Assembly (NCBI RefSeq): GCF_000949425.1
Contig: NZ_CP010976.1
Location: 3,100,001-3,164,000, forward strand
Reading direction: 5' to 3'
DNA length: 64,000 bases
Origin: Paenibacillus sp. IHBB 10380
GTDB taxonomy: Bacteria; Bacillota; Bacilli; Paenibacillales; Paenibacillaceae
The notes below the pieces were generated by a model. The model ran no database searches. It was not told the origin of the DNA and saw only the letters and a program-made list of their open reading frames with translations. Made by a program: the position numbers and the translations under genes. This document shows, piece by piece, positions 11,204 through 20,258 of the stretch (positions within the stretch are counted from its first letter, which is position 1; each line of letters starts with the position of its first letter).

Positions 11204-12148
11204 TTATAATGCAAAATAATCTATATTCGGCAACACCTGCTGTGAGCGTGCGATCAACAGTCTCCACCATTCAGCCAGCGTCGGGCGTTCAGCCAACTCC
11301 GCAAAGGTGACCTCAACACCGCTACGGCGCCACCGTTCAACTAGGCTCATAATCCGAATGGAATCTAGCCCCCTGCTAATAATCAAGTCATCGTTATCGG
11401 CGATATCTGACGGTGATTCATGAAGTAGCTCAGCTACCTGTTCACGTACAGATTCTAGCGTCATAGATGGAAAGTCAGCCCGATCTCCCATCTCCCCCTT
11501 TGTACCTTGCGCATTTCTCAGCTCAGTGAGCAGACGCTGCGTTGTGAGCGTGACTGCACACCGCTCAGATGCATAGGTCAGAGCCATCTTATGATGTTCC
11601 AATGAGAAATCCGCCACTGCATCTGCAACGAAGAACGGTTGCACATCCATCATAAATGCATCGCACGCCGTCAGAAGACATCCGATATGTGCATAAATTC
11701 CACTTACGAAAAGCTGATCACGACCTTGTTCGTGTAGAATTTCCCTAAGATTTGTCTTCTGGAATCCACTATATCTCCACTTGGTAAGGACGATGTCATG
11801 CTCATCTGGCGTAAGCTCCTCCACGATTTTCTTCTGAATGGGACCATCGTTGATTCCCGCTCCCCAGAAATCTTGCAGCAGGCCTCGTTCTGTTGGGGTC
11901 TGTCCACCTGGTTGTGCCGTGTAGATCACAGGAATACCTAACTCATGACATTGACTTCTTAGGAGCTGAATGTTCGCTAGAAGCTCAACCACTGGCGATT
12001 GTCCGTAAGTGAACGCGTCTAGGAAATATTGCTGCATATCATGAATAAGAAGGACAGCACGCTTCGGATCAGGTTTCCACGTGACCTTATGATTTGGTAA
12101 GTCTGATTCGGTTGGCATCGGATACGGTATAATCGTTGGAATAGCCAT
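11204..12148 (-). CDS. dhbB: Isochorismatase with C-terminal aryl carrier domain
   Basis: Bifunctional enzyme of bacillibactin synthesis. The N-terminal hydrolase converts isochorismate to 2,3-dihydro-2,3-dihydroxybenzoate plus pyruvate. The C-terminal carrier domain receives activated dihydroxybenzoate for DhbF. The isochorismatase core shows [10 protein letters not shown] (catalytic Asp), KWRYSGF and [10 protein letters not shown]. The carrier domain carries the phosphopantetheine serine in GLDSIR near residue 270. Length 314 aa matches the family. Its ATG abuts the stop of dhbE directly (TAAATG), implying translational coupling. Confidence 0.95.
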   Translation of the reverse strand: MAIPTIIPYPMPTESDLPNHKVTWKPDPKRAVLLIHDMQQYFLDAFTYGQSPVVELLANIQLLRSQCHELGIPVIYTAQPGGQTPTERGLLQDFWGAGINDGPIQKKIVEELTPDEHDIVLTKWRYSGFQKTNLREILHEQGRDQLFVSGIYAHIGCLLTACDAFMMDVQPFFVADAVADFSLEHHKMALTYASERCAVTLTTQRLLTELRNAQGTKGEMGDRADFPSMTLESVREQVAELLHESPSDIADNDDLIISRGLDSIRIMSLVERWRRSGVEVTFAELAERPTLAEWWRLLIARSQQVLPNIDYFAL

Positions 12149-13780
12149 TTAATCCCTCATTTCAACTTTTGTTGTAATCTTCTGCGCAATGACCTCACGT
12201 AGCGCTTTTTTATTTACCTTTCCTACTCCAGTCTTTGGGAATGATGCAATGAACTCCACCCGATCCGGGATTTTGTAAACTGCCACACCACGTTCCCTCA
12301 GGAACATTTTGAGCTCAGCTATCGTAGGAGGGTGCTCATATTCATGAGCTATTACAAAAGCGCAGGTTCGTTCACCAAGGAACTCATCGGGCATAGAAAC
12401 CACCGCTACATCATGCACCGCGGTATGAGCAAGGATGTGATTCTCTACCTCTTCGGCTGCAACTTTGTCTCCACCACGATTGATCTGGTCCTTATCACGT
12501 CCCTCCACAATCAAGTAGCCGGACGAAGTCATCCTCGCTAGGTCCCCCGTACGGTAAAATCCATCTGAAGTAAACGCCTTGGCATTATGCTCATCGGCCT
12601 TGTAGTAACCACGGATTGTGTACGGTCCACGAGTCAATAAATGTCCTACATGGCCCTGTTCGACTTCGTGATCCTCCTCATCTACGATGCGTATCTCATC
12701 GTATGGTGACATCGGTCTTCCCTGGGTGTTGACAATAATTTCCTCCGAGTCATTCAATCGAGTATAGTTAACCAGTCCTTCAGCCATCCCAAAGACCTGT
12801 TGCAAAGTACAACCCAGCGTTGACTTTACCCGACGCGCAACTTCTGCACTGAACTTAGCTCCACCGACTTGTAGTACCTGTAGACTGGATAAATCGTAAT
12901 GACGCGATGATGCTGCCTCAAGCCATGCTAAAGCAAGGGGTGGAACTAACGCTGTTATCGTGACGCGTTCCTGAGCGATAAGTGGAAACGCATCGTCTGG
13001 GCTTGGTCTAGGTGCAAGAACAACTCTGCCACCTGCATACAACGTACCAAGTACACCCGGTGAACTGAGCGGATAATTGTGCGCAATGGGAAGGGCTGCG
13101 AGATACACACTATCCGAATTAAGATGGCAAATATCGGCACTGACTCGCAGGCTATACATGTAATCGTCGTGAGTACGAGGGATTAACTTAGGTAACCCTG
13201 TACTTCCCCCAGATAATTGAAGAAACGCAACATCACTAGAACTGACATCCAGCTGATTCATAGGTTCTGTATGTAGATCAGCCAATGCCACGAACTCCTT
13301 CGAATCGCCTACAACGATGATATGCTGCACGGTCGAAGCCTTATTCTGTACCTGTCTTGCTAGTTCCCGATAGTCAAATCCCAGGTAATGGTCAGGAATA
13401 ATGTAAGCAACTGCTTCAGTAAATTCACAGAAATATGTGATCTCACTACTTCGATGTAATGGCAGAGCAAAGACGGGTAGGGCCCCCAGTCGAAACAATG
13501 CGAAGACAACTTCGAAAAACTCCGTAATATTAGGCAGTTGAACGATCACACGATCCATTGGCCTGATTCCAATCGATCGGAACCCAGCAGCTAGCTGATC
13601 TGCTCTTGTATCAAGCTCTCTATAGCTCCAGCAATTCTCACCACTACTAATCGCCGTACGATCCCCAAGTCTAGTCGCACGTTCTCGCAACATTTCTCCG
13701 AAAGTTTCTCCTCTCCAGCAGCCAGCCTGGCGGTACCGATCTGCAAACTCTTCAGGCCACGTGGCACATCCAAGCAACAT
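12149..13780 (-). CDS. dhbE: 2,3-dihydroxybenzoate-AMP ligase
   Basis: Stand-alone adenylating enzyme that activates 2,3-dihydroxybenzoate with ATP and loads it on the aryl carrier domain of DhbB. Visible ANL-superfamily motifs: [18 protein letters not shown] (A3 core, near residue 190), the QVFGMAEG block, YRTGDLAR, and the C-terminal lysine region GKVNKKALR. Length 543 aa fits DhbE/EntE. The start follows AGGAGGG with an 8-base spacer. It sits 27 bp after dhbC and is fused at its stop to the dhbB start. Confidence 0.95.
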   Translation of the reverse strand: MLLGCATWPEEFADRYRQAGCWRGETFGEMLRERATRLGDRTAISSGENCWSYRELDTRADQLAAGFRSIGIRPMDRVIVQLPNITEFFEVVFALFRLGALPVFALPLHRSSEITYFCEFTEAVAYIIPDHYLGFDYRELARQVQNKASTVQHIIVVGDSKEFVALADLHTEPMNQLDVSSSDVAFLQLSGGSTGLPKLIPRTHDDYMYSLRVSADICHLNSDSVYLAALPIAHNYPLSSPGVLGTLYAGGRVVLAPRPSPDDAFPLIAQERVTITALVPPLALAWLEAASSRHYDLSSLQVLQVGGAKFSAEVARRVKSTLGCTLQQVFGMAEGLVNYTRLNDSEEIIVNTQGRPMSPYDEIRIVDEEDHEVEQGHVGHLLTRGPYTIRGYYKADEHNAKAFTSDGFYRTGDLARMTSSGYLIVEGRDKDQINRGGDKVAAEEVENHILAHTAVHDVAVVSMPDEFLGERTCAFVIAHEYEHPPTIAELKMFLRERGVAVYKIPDRVEFIASFPKTGVGKVNKKALREVIAQKITTKVEMRD

Positions 13781-13807
13781 AAACTATCCCTCCTGATCTT
13801 ATCTAGG

Positions 13808-15040
13808 CTACTCGTCATTCAGCCCCATGCCGATTAACATTGTACGGAACTTAGCCGTTGTCTCAGAGAGTTCTCCCTCTGGGCTTGATCCGAGGACGAC
13901 TCCGGCTCCAGCAAACAGACGTAGGGAGTGGTCATCCACCTCAGCGCAACGGATCGTAACAACCCACTCACCATCTCCGTTCGAATCGCACCACCCGACC
14001 ATGCCCGCATAGAACCCTCGATCGAACGGTTCGATCTCTCGGATTACCTCCCTTGCCATTTCAGTCGGAGATCCGCAGACAGCGGGTGTCGGGTGCAGTG
14101 CGACCGCCAACGTAAGCGCAGATGTTGAGGGATCAGCAAGTTCACCACGGATCTCAGTTGAGAGATGCCACATGGTAGCTGTTTGTACCAACGAGGGTAC
14201 GGATGGAACATCCAATGTGTTGCAATACGGACGAAGTGCAGCAGCAACGGCATCGACGACCAATGCATGCTCATACAGATCCTTGGCAGATGAGAGCAAT
14301 GCCGCGGCTCTTTGCTGATCCTCCTCAGGATCCTCACTTCGTGCCGTCGACCCTGCCAATGGATTAGCCAACACTTGCAGTCCCGATCTTGAGACGAGTA
14401 ATTCAGGACTAGCTCCTATAAGCGTTCGTCGCGGTGAACTTGGAGGAGTAACTCCTAATGGCCACTCCTCCGCTTCTCGGATGGGCAAATCCACGGCAAA
14501 GGTGTAGCCACGAGTATTGTTGCGAGCAAGGTTAACAAGTAACTGATGGGTATCGATCATTGTAGACGAGGTTAACTGCAATGTTCTCGACAGAACAACT
14601 TTGCGAAGGCCACTACTTTCCAGATGGTTCAATCCTTGTTCTACACCACGTACATACTCCGCTGCCTCTGGAATTGCACTGATCTCATACTTAGACGTTA
14701 ATGATTGTTCCTTCTGATTCGTTGGTTCGAAGTGTAATCCATCCCCCCACTGAATGGTCGTTGGCACGATCAGGTGTGCAGGTTTCCTATGATCAAAAGG
14801 CACCGCACCTACGACGACTGATACGTTGTGTTGGGACTGTTTCACATGATTTAGAAACGCTGTAACACGCTCGGGCAAACTGCTTAACTCCTCGGTTCCC
14901 TCATAGGTAGGCATCTCCAAGAACGTCCCCTGCGCAAGCAGAGTACGTTGTGGTGAAGATAAGAAGAAGGACGAGCCAGACTGATAGTTATCAAGGAGTT
15001 GTGTTGCTATTGTCACAGGAATAACATCATGTTTTATCAT
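13808..15040 (-). CDS. dhbC: Isochorismate synthase
   Basis: Chorismate-utilising enzyme that isomerises chorismate to isochorismate, the branch point into dihydroxybenzoate. Family features in 410 aa: [10 protein letters not shown], the [10 protein letters not shown] block, NPLAGSTAR with the expected acidic continuation, [15 protein letters not shown] (catalytic/metal region) and GFYAGMVGW at the C-terminal end. The ATG follows AAGGAGG with 8 bases. It is second in the dhb operon, 24 bp after dhbA. It could in principle serve menaquinone synthesis, but operon context points to the siderophore. Confidence 0.94.
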   Translation of the reverse strand: MIKHDVIPVTIATQLLDNYQSGSSFFLSSPQRTLLAQGTFLEMPTYEGTEELSSLPERVTAFLNHVKQSQHNVSVVVGAVPFDHRKPAHLIVPTTIQWGDGLHFEPTNQKEQSLTSKYEISAIPEAAEYVRGVEQGLNHLESSGLRKVVLSRTLQLTSSTMIDTHQLLVNLARNNTRGYTFAVDLPIREAEEWPLGVTPPSSPRRTLIGASPELLVSRSGLQVLANPLAGSTARSEDPEEDQQRAAALLSSAKDLYEHALVVDAVAAALRPYCNTLDVPSVPSLVQTATMWHLSTEIRGELADPSTSALTLAVALHPTPAVCGSPTEMAREVIREIEPFDRGFYAGMVGWCDSNGDGEWVVTIRCAEVDDHSLRLFAGAGVVLGSSPEGELSETTAKFRTMLIGMGLNDE

Positions 15041-15064
15041 TTCAATCGCCTCCTTATTAAATGT

Positions 15065-15850
15065 TCAAACCCCTAAAGTAGCACCGCCATCGACACATAG
15101 GTCATGCATCGTAATATGTCGTGCCTGATTAGAGAGTAGAAAGAGAACAGCATCAGCAATATCCGCAGGTGTGGCCAGCTTTTTGAGCGGTATGCCTAGC
15201 CGGTACGCTTCGAGTGATCCAGCGATGACAGCTTGCCCTCCGTTCCCATCAGGCCAAAGTGACCACTGCATGGGAGTTTCTGTTGATCCGGGTGACACGA
15301 CGTTGCAGCGAATGTTGTGCTCAGCGTTCTCAAGCCCCAGGCATTTAGTAAACATTGTCGCCGCAGCTTTGGAGGCAACGTAAGCAGACATATGCATTCG
15401 TGGAACCCCTGCGGCATTCGATCCCACCGTTACGATTGAACCCGAACTCCGTGGTACCATACGTTTAATTACTGCACGAGATACGTAGAAAACCCCCGTA
15501 GAATTGACCGCGAAAGTTGTAGCCCAGTCGTCGTCAGTGAGTAATTCTATCGAGCCTGTCCGCAGTAGCCCTGCCACGTTGACCAACATATGAATCGGTC
15601 CGATTTCATGTTCAATCCGATTCACCATTTCATCAACAGCAACGCTGTCACTCACGTCTGTTGGGAAGGACGACACATTGCGGCCTTCTGCACGAAGTTC
15701 AGTCACAAGTCTCTCTAGCCCCTCGGCATTGTTATCCATAGCCGCAACGAGAGCCCCCTGTTCAACCAATCCACGTACCACCGCTTCTCCAATTCCTTGA
15801 GCGGCACCTGTCACTAGAGCAGTTCTTCCCCTGATTCCCATAGTGTCCAT
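15065..15850 (-). CDS. dhbA: 2,3-dihydro-2,3-dihydroxybenzoate dehydrogenase
   Basis: Short-chain dehydrogenase that oxidises dihydro-dihydroxybenzoate to 2,3-dihydroxybenzoate with NAD. The Rossmann motif TGAAQGIG is near residue 15, the NVAG block near 90, and the catalytic pair Y-x-x-x-K (AYVASK) near 157. The C-terminal [10 protein letters not shown] is typical. Length 261 aa. First gene of dhbACEBF-mbtH, as in Bacillus. A second in-frame ATG three codons in is equally possible; the nearest purine-rich site (GAGAGGG) is rather far from either. A perfect Fur box lies about 50 bp upstream. Confidence 0.93.
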   Translation of the reverse strand: MDTMGIRGRTALVTGAAQGIGEAVVRGLVEQGALVAAMDNNAEGLERLVTELRAEGRNVSSFPTDVSDSVAVDEMVNRIEHEIGPIHMLVNVAGLLRTGSIELLTDDDWATTFAVNSTGVFYVSRAVIKRMVPRSSGSIVTVGSNAAGVPRMHMSAYVASKAAATMFTKCLGLENAEHNIRCNVVSPGSTETPMQWSLWPDGNGGQAVIAGSLEAYRLGIPLKKLATPADIADAVLFLLSNQARHITMHDLCVDGGATLGV

Positions 15851-15898
15851 TAATTAAATTCAATCCCTCTCTTTCATAAAGGATGATATCCATTATTC

Positions 15899-15917
15899 GA
15901 TAATGATAATCATTATC
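15899..15917. promoter_or_regulatory. Fur box in the dhbA promoter
   Basis: GATAATGATAATCATTATC matches the classical 19-bp Fur consensus at every position. A candidate minus-strand promoter lies just upstream: TTGAAA at 15945-15950 and a weaker -10 near 15922-15927, 17 bases apart. Repressor bound here would block the promoter under iron-replete conditions. A single TGGATGATATCC-like half site also occurs at 15880-15891, downstream of the box, but without the second copy seen at the importer and esterase promoters. Confidence 0.88.
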
Positions 15918-16023
15918 AATTAATAGAACCGATGATATATACAATTTCAAATCGTGGCCACCATCGAATTTAGAAAACCCATCATTCCCCGGTGACCCCT
16001 ATATGCAACAACGCAATACTGTT

Positions 16024-16929
16024 TTATATTTTCGATCCATGCAGCACTTTAACATCTTCAGAAGAAATGAGAGAAGGACGTGATGCAAATCTCAAAGCGC
16101 GGCTAATCAAGGCTGGTAGAAGCGATACATGACCTTCGTCCTCAAACTCTTTAAATTCTACACATACGCCTTGATTAACGAGAGTTGCTAAACGATTTGA
16201 AAGCTCCTTCGCGTTCTCGTATATCCGACTTTTATGAAATTTCTCCAATTCCCCCATCCCTAGCAGAATTCTGACGTTGACAGGCTCCTCTTGCAAACGA
16301 ACCGTGAATTGTCGCTCCTCTTTAAGCATTATTCGCTTGTTCCAATGAATAGATGGACTACCTGCAACATAGGTCTGGAATGCCTCCGGCTTCGTAAAAA
16401 GCACATGTAATACGAAGAGACCACCCAGTGAATGACCAAATAGCGTTTGCCTACTGCGGTCAATCGTATATTTCCTTTCAATTTCCGGCTTTAGCTCCTC
16501 TTGAATGAATGTCAAGAAATCTTCTGCCCCCCCTTGTTCCGGCCAAGCTCTGCCGTCTGGACTTGCAGGTAACTCAGTAACGGACACAGGTAGTGTGAAA
16601 TCATAATGACGTGCAGAAGCAAACGGATCTTCTGTTGGGTAACCGATGCCTACGATAATCGTCGGAACTACGCCCGTTCGTTCAGTCCTACGTGCTTGTA
16701 CGCGCATCGCTTCCACCATCGTTCCAAATACCGCATTGGCATCCAGTAAATAAATCACCGGATAGCCCGAGGAGGGTGGCTCTCCACTAGGCATGGCCAC
16801 ATAGATACGATATTCTCGGTTTCCAGTACGATCGTGCATTATGCGTTGTTCTGTTCTAGGTATTGTGACCTTATCGCCTGTACTGTCCTTGACGATGACT
16901 TGAGCGTGTTCGATTATTTTGTGATCCAC
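16024..16929 (-). CDS. besA: Siderophore trilactone esterase (BesA/YbbA-like alpha/beta hydrolase)
   Basis: Esterase-D/IroE-type alpha/beta hydrolase, predicted to cleave ferri-bacillibactin so that iron can be released in the cytoplasm. Seen: YLLDANAVFG, the nucleophile motif GHSLGG near residue 163, and a late His in EFEDEGHVS near residue 269. There is no signal peptide, consistent with a cytoplasmic hydrolase. Length 301 aa. The start codon is GTG, with AAAGGA 10 bases upstream. It lies between the importer genes and dhbA and has its own promoter with a Fur box and paired AraC-type repeats. Bacillus has two related esterases, so besA versus ybbA is not settled by sequence. Confidence 0.83.
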   Translation of the reverse strand: MDHKIIEHAQVIVKDSTGDKVTIPRTEQRIMHDRTGNREYRIYVAMPSGEPPSSGYPVIYLLDANAVFGTMVEAMRVQARRTERTGVVPTIIVGIGYPTEDPFASARHYDFTLPVSVTELPASPDGRAWPEQGGAEDFLTFIQEELKPEIERKYTIDRSRQTLFGHSLGGLFVLHVLFTKPEAFQTYVAGSPSIHWNKRIMLKEERQFTVRLQEEPVNVRILLGMGELEKFHKSRIYENAKELSNRLATLVNQGVCVEFKEFEDEGHVSLLPALISRALRFASRPSLISSEDVKVLHGSKI

Positions 16930-16952
16930 CGTATTTAATTCCTTTCATCAAA

Positions 16953-16967
16953 TGATAATCATTATCA
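16953..16967. promoter_or_regulatory. Fur box in the esterase promoter
   Basis: TGATAATCATTATCA is a perfect 7-1-7 Fur core. It lies between the esterase start (16929) and a minus-strand -10 element TATAAT at 16974-16979, so it covers the predicted transcription start. Confidence 0.85.
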
Positions 16968-17002
16968 GTTATGATTATAAATCACGTCCTCTTTTCTCAC
17001 CA

Positions 17003-17037
17003 TGGATGATATCCGGTTATATCGCTGGACTATATCC
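17003..17037. promoter_or_regulatory. Paired AraC-type direct repeats upstream of the esterase
   Basis: TGGATGATATCC (17003-17014) and TGGACTATATCC (17026-17037), 23 bp start to start. The nearer copy lies exactly 23 nt upstream of the minus-strand -10 (TATAAT, 16974-16979). The same layout precedes the substrate-binding-protein gene at 20225-20258. This is the arrangement expected for activation by the AraC fusion protein encoded at 20241-21860; the assignment is inference. Confidence 0.65.
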
Positions 17038-17088
17038 ATAATTTTACTCATCTATCTCTCATATGGAAATTAGCAAATGTTTAATTCA

Positions 17089-18117
17089 TTAGCTCCGTAC
17101 TTTGTTTCTATATAGTAAAAATATAAAATAGGGTACTCCAATGATGGCCACGACGATGCCAACAGGCAATTCAGCAGGTGCAAAGAGCATTTTCCCTAAA
17201 TAATCAGATACGATAACTAGCAGTGCTCCGACCACTCCGCACACCGGAATAATTCGCTTATGTGTTCTACCGATCAGGCGCCTCGCGATGTGTGGTGCCA
17301 TCAGTCCGATAAAGCCAATTCCTCCCGACACAGATACGCATGCGCTAATGATACCTATGCTACTTAATAGGAGCACCGCTTTTTCTTTTTCTGTAGAGAC
17401 GCCAATGCTTCTAACACTATCTTCATCCATCTGAAATAAATCTAGAACATATGACCTTCTAACGATCACTGGGATTAACAACACAAACCACGGTAGAATA
17501 GACACGATATATCTCCAATTAGCATTGTAGATACTGCCGGAAGTCCATACTGCCGCCATCTCGAAATCTGAAGCATTCATTTTTAAAGTCAAAAAAAGCG
17601 AGACCGCACCTAGCCCTGTACCTATCGCAATGCCCGTCAACAGAAGTCGCTGAGACTCCAACCTGCCATTCTTCCAAGAAAAAAGATAGATAAGTAGTGC
17701 AGCCATTAGTCCGCCCACCAATCCAAACAAAGGCATCGCCAGAATCGATCCCCATCCCGTTCCTTTTATTTGGCCTTGATAGAAAAACAAGAATAGAACC
17801 ATCGCCGCACCAGCCCCGGCGTTAATTCCTAGTATTCCTGGATCAGCTAGCCCATTTCTCGTGATACCTTGAATCACAGCCCCTGCAATGCCTAATCCCA
17901 TACCGACGAGTCCTGCAATTAGAATTCGCGGTAGACGGAACTCCAGAATAACCAAATCCTGATCCGGCTTAGGGTCTATTCTTAATAAAGTACGTATGAC
18001 ATCTTGAACCGTAATATCGAATACACCATTCGTCAGACTCACATACATCGTAACCAGTATCATTCCGATACCAACGGCTAGCACCGTAACGTAACGCTGC
18101 TTGGAAGCATTATTCAA
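17089..18117 (-). CDS. feuC: Ferric-siderophore ABC permease (FeuC-like, FecCD family)
   Basis: Polytopic FecCD-family permease of 342 aa with about ten membrane segments. The family blocks FRLPRILIAGLVGMGLGIAG near residue 60, NAGAGAAM, and the cytoplasmic ATPase-contact region GGIGFIGLMAPHIARRLIG near residue 265 are clear. It forms the second half of the membrane channel with the gene upstream, with which it overlaps by 8 bp (18110-18117). No ATP-binding subunit follows, as in Bacillus feuABC, where an ATPase encoded elsewhere is used. Confidence 0.92.
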   Translation of the reverse strand: MNNASKQRYVTVLAVGIGMILVTMYVSLTNGVFDITVQDVIRTLLRIDPKPDQDLVILEFRLPRILIAGLVGMGLGIAGAVIQGITRNGLADPGILGINAGAGAAMVLFLFFYQGQIKGTGWGSILAMPLFGLVGGLMAALLIYLFSWKNGRLESQRLLLTGIAIGTGLGAVSLFLTLKMNASDFEMAAVWTSGSIYNANWRYIVSILPWFVLLIPVIVRRSYVLDLFQMDEDSVRSIGVSTEKEKAVLLLSSIGIISACVSVSGGIGFIGLMAPHIARRLIGRTHKRIIPVCGVVGALLVIVSDYLGKMLFAPAELPVGIVVAIIGVPYFIFLLYRNKVRS

Positions 18118-19117
18118 ACTTCCCGCCTCCCTTCGTTCTTGTTAAATAGAGAAAGAAAGGAACGCCAATCAATGCAGTCACCACTCCAATCGGCATCTCA
18201 AACGGATAATTGAGAAAACGGCTGAGTACATCGCAAAGCGCTAAGAAGATCCCGCCAAGTAAACCCGAGCATGGAATGATCCATTTATAATCGAGCCCTA
18301 TCAAGAACCGCGCAATATGAGGAACAATCAAGCCGACAAAACCTATTTTACCTGCTAAGGCTACCGATATCCCTGTTAGAATAACAACGCTCAATGTAGT
18401 AACGAACTTAATCATCATTGTATTTTGTCCCAAGCCCATAGCAACATCTTCACCTAGAGCAAGAATCGATATCGACTTAGAAGCCCAGAGCGCTATCAGA
18501 ATTCCGACAATTGCAAATGGGATCGCTAGCTTAATAAGTGTAGGGTCCATCTGATGTAAGCGCGCATTGTACCAGAAACTAATATTTTGCGAGATTTGGA
18601 AATAGATCGCTAACGCTGCGGAAACACTGCTCAGAAACGTGCCTATAATCGTACCTATAATTGCCATCTTAATAGGCGATAGTCCCCCGGGTAGTAGGAG
18701 TGACAGACCAAAAACGATGACAATGCTAAGTGTCGACCCCACAAATGAGTACAATATCATTTCCAAATTAGATGAATTAGGCAAGAATATCATGCCTATC
18801 GTAATGGCAAATGCTGATCCATCGGTAACCCCCATAATAGAAGGGGATGCAAGATAATTTCTTGTCATCCCCTGCATAAGTGCCCCGGATATGGCTAGAA
18901 AGGCTCCAATCAATAGAGCTCCGACCGCTCTTGGAATTCGAGACCGCATAATGATCTGATGATCTACATTACCTGGATCAAAATGGAACAGTGCATCGCG
19001 AATCGTATTCATGTCTATGCTTTTGGCTCCATATAGGATCGACAGCAACATCGTCAACCCAATGATAGCCGGTGAAGTCCATATGATCAGGGTAGATGTA
19101 GGAATTCTTAATCGCAT
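18110..19117 (-). CDS. feuB: Ferric-siderophore ABC permease (FeuB-like, FecCD family)
   Basis: FecCD-family permease, 335 aa, about ten membrane segments. Conserved elements: SRIPRAVGALLIGAFLAISG near residue 60, the MQGMTRNYLASPSIMG block, and AGKIGFVGLIVPHIARFLIG near residue 255, which docks the ATPase. It lies 10 bp after the substrate-binding lipoprotein gene, so the order is binding protein, permease, permease, as in feuABC. The specific substrate, bacillibactin, is inferred from the neighbouring dhb operon. Confidence 0.92.
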   Translation of the reverse strand: MRLRIPTSTLIIWTSPAIIGLTMLLSILYGAKSIDMNTIRDALFHFDPGNVDHQIIMRSRIPRAVGALLIGAFLAISGALMQGMTRNYLASPSIMGVTDGSAFAITIGMIFLPNSSNLEMILYSFVGSTLSIVIVFGLSLLLPGGLSPIKMAIIGTIIGTFLSSVSAALAIYFQISQNISFWYNARLHQMDPTLIKLAIPFAIVGILIALWASKSISILALGEDVAMGLGQNTMMIKFVTTLSVVILTGISVALAGKIGFVGLIVPHIARFLIGLDYKWIIPCSGLLGGIFLALCDVLSRFLNYPFEMPIGVVTALIGVPFFLYLTRTKGGGKFE

Positions 19118-19127
19118 ATTACACTAC

Positions 19128-20150
19128 TCACTTCGCTTGAATTAAATTACTGTTTTTTACGGCTTCAAGGAATGATATCTTGCTGTAAGCCGTGCCCCCT
19201 TGAGCAATCGGATCTACCAAATTAACATATACATTGTTATTCTTTATCGCATTAATGCTGGTCCATATAGGGTTACTCTGTAAATCTTCAAAAAACTTTG
19301 GTGTATCTTTATTTTCTTCTTCCGAAAATTGAATAAAGAGATAATCCGGATTAATCTCCGAGAATTTTTCTAATGAAATCATTTCTTGAGCCTTCGCTTG
19401 TAATACTTCTGCTGGAGCTACTGCACCTAATTCCGCATATATGGAAGGGTTAAAAAAGACATCTGCAGGATAAATGGCAATATTACCTGCCCTGATTCTA
19501 ATCGCTAGCACCTTTTTGTCTTTGAAAAGGGGTCCTACCTTTGCTTTTACTTCTATGAGTTCAGCTTGATATTGTTCCAGCACCTGTTTCGCTTCTTCCT
19601 GCTTTCCTGTAAGCTCTGCCAGCAAATTCAGATTTGTTTTCCAATCTGTCGAGATATGAGATACGGGAATTGTCGTTCCAACCTTCCTGAAATTCTCCAA
19701 TGACTCCGCAGGAAACTTGGTACTGCCCAGTATAATATCAGGTTTAAGCTTTAACATGGTTTCGATATTGGGCAGCATTTTTTCCCCAATTGCTTCCACA
19801 CCATCGGTAATCTTGGCGAACATCTCGGGGAATTTCCCTCCTACTGTTGTCGCTCCTATCGGTTTAACGCCAAGCACGAGTGCATCTTCCATTGATTCCA
19901 TAGCCCCTGCAATGATAATGTTGTTCACCTTGGAAGGGACTGTATAATCTTGACCCAAATACGTAATCGTTCTATCCTCTGATGAATCGCTTGTCTGCTT
20001 CTCTGTGGAATTGTTGCTAACGACGTTCTCGCTATTTGAACTTGAAGCCCCTGCACCGTTTGCCGGTTGGGCATCCTTATTATCCCCACAAGCTACTAAC
20101 ACCAACACCATCATGGAAACCCATACCATTGCTAAAACTTTCTTACTCAT
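19128..20150 (-). CDS. feuA: Siderophore-binding lipoprotein (FeuA-like)
   Basis: Extracellular lipid-anchored substrate-binding protein of the importer, 340 aa. The signal peptide ends in the lipobox LVAC (Cys near residue 21), followed by a Ser/Asn-rich linker. The body is a type III (Fe-siderophore, helical backbone) binding fold with blocks TITYLGQDYTVP, LKPDIILGS and a C-terminal FLEAVKNS helix. First gene of the transport operon. The promoter region 20176-20258 carries a degenerate Fur box, a TATAAT -10 and two AraC-type repeats. Confidence 0.92.
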   Translation of the reverse strand: MSKKVLAMVWVSMMVLVLVACGDNKDAQPANGAGASSSNSENVVSNNSTEKQTSDSSEDRTITYLGQDYTVPSKVNNIIIAGAMESMEDALVLGVKPIGATTVGGKFPEMFAKITDGVEAIGEKMLPNIETMLKLKPDIILGSTKFPAESLENFRKVGTTIPVSHISTDWKTNLNLLAELTGKQEEAKQVLEQYQAELIEVKAKVGPLFKDKKVLAIRIRAGNIAIYPADVFFNPSIYAELGAVAPAEVLQAKAQEMISLEKFSEINPDYLFIQFSEEENKDTPKFFEDLQSNPIWTSINAIKNNNVYVNLVDPIAQGGTAYSKISFLEAVKNSNLIQAK

Positions 20151-20175
20151 TATCTATAATTCCCCTCTCCACTAC

Positions 20176-20190
20176 TGATAACTATTCTCA
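20176..20190. promoter_or_regulatory. Degenerate Fur box in the feuA promoter
   Basis: TGATAACTATTCTCA keeps the dyad halves of TGATAATCATTATCA with a few mismatches, 12 of 15 positions matching. It lies just downstream of the minus-strand -10 TATAAT (20196-20201), the same relative place as the perfect box at the esterase promoter. Confidence 0.55.
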
Positions 20191-20224
20191 ATTGAATTAT
20201 AGACCACGTCTTCTCCAGCGAACA

Positions 20225-20258
20225 TGGACAATATCCAGAATCAATTTGGACGATCTCC
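20225..20258. promoter_or_regulatory. Paired AraC-type direct repeats upstream of feuA
   Basis: TGGACAATATCC (20225-20236) and TGGACGATCTCC (20247-20258), 22 bp start to start. The nearer copy lies 23 nt upstream of the -10 TATAAT (20196-20201), identical to the spacing at the esterase promoter. CACGTC also recurs between repeat and -10 at both promoters. The distal repeat lies inside the 3' end of the regulator gene. Confidence 0.65.
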
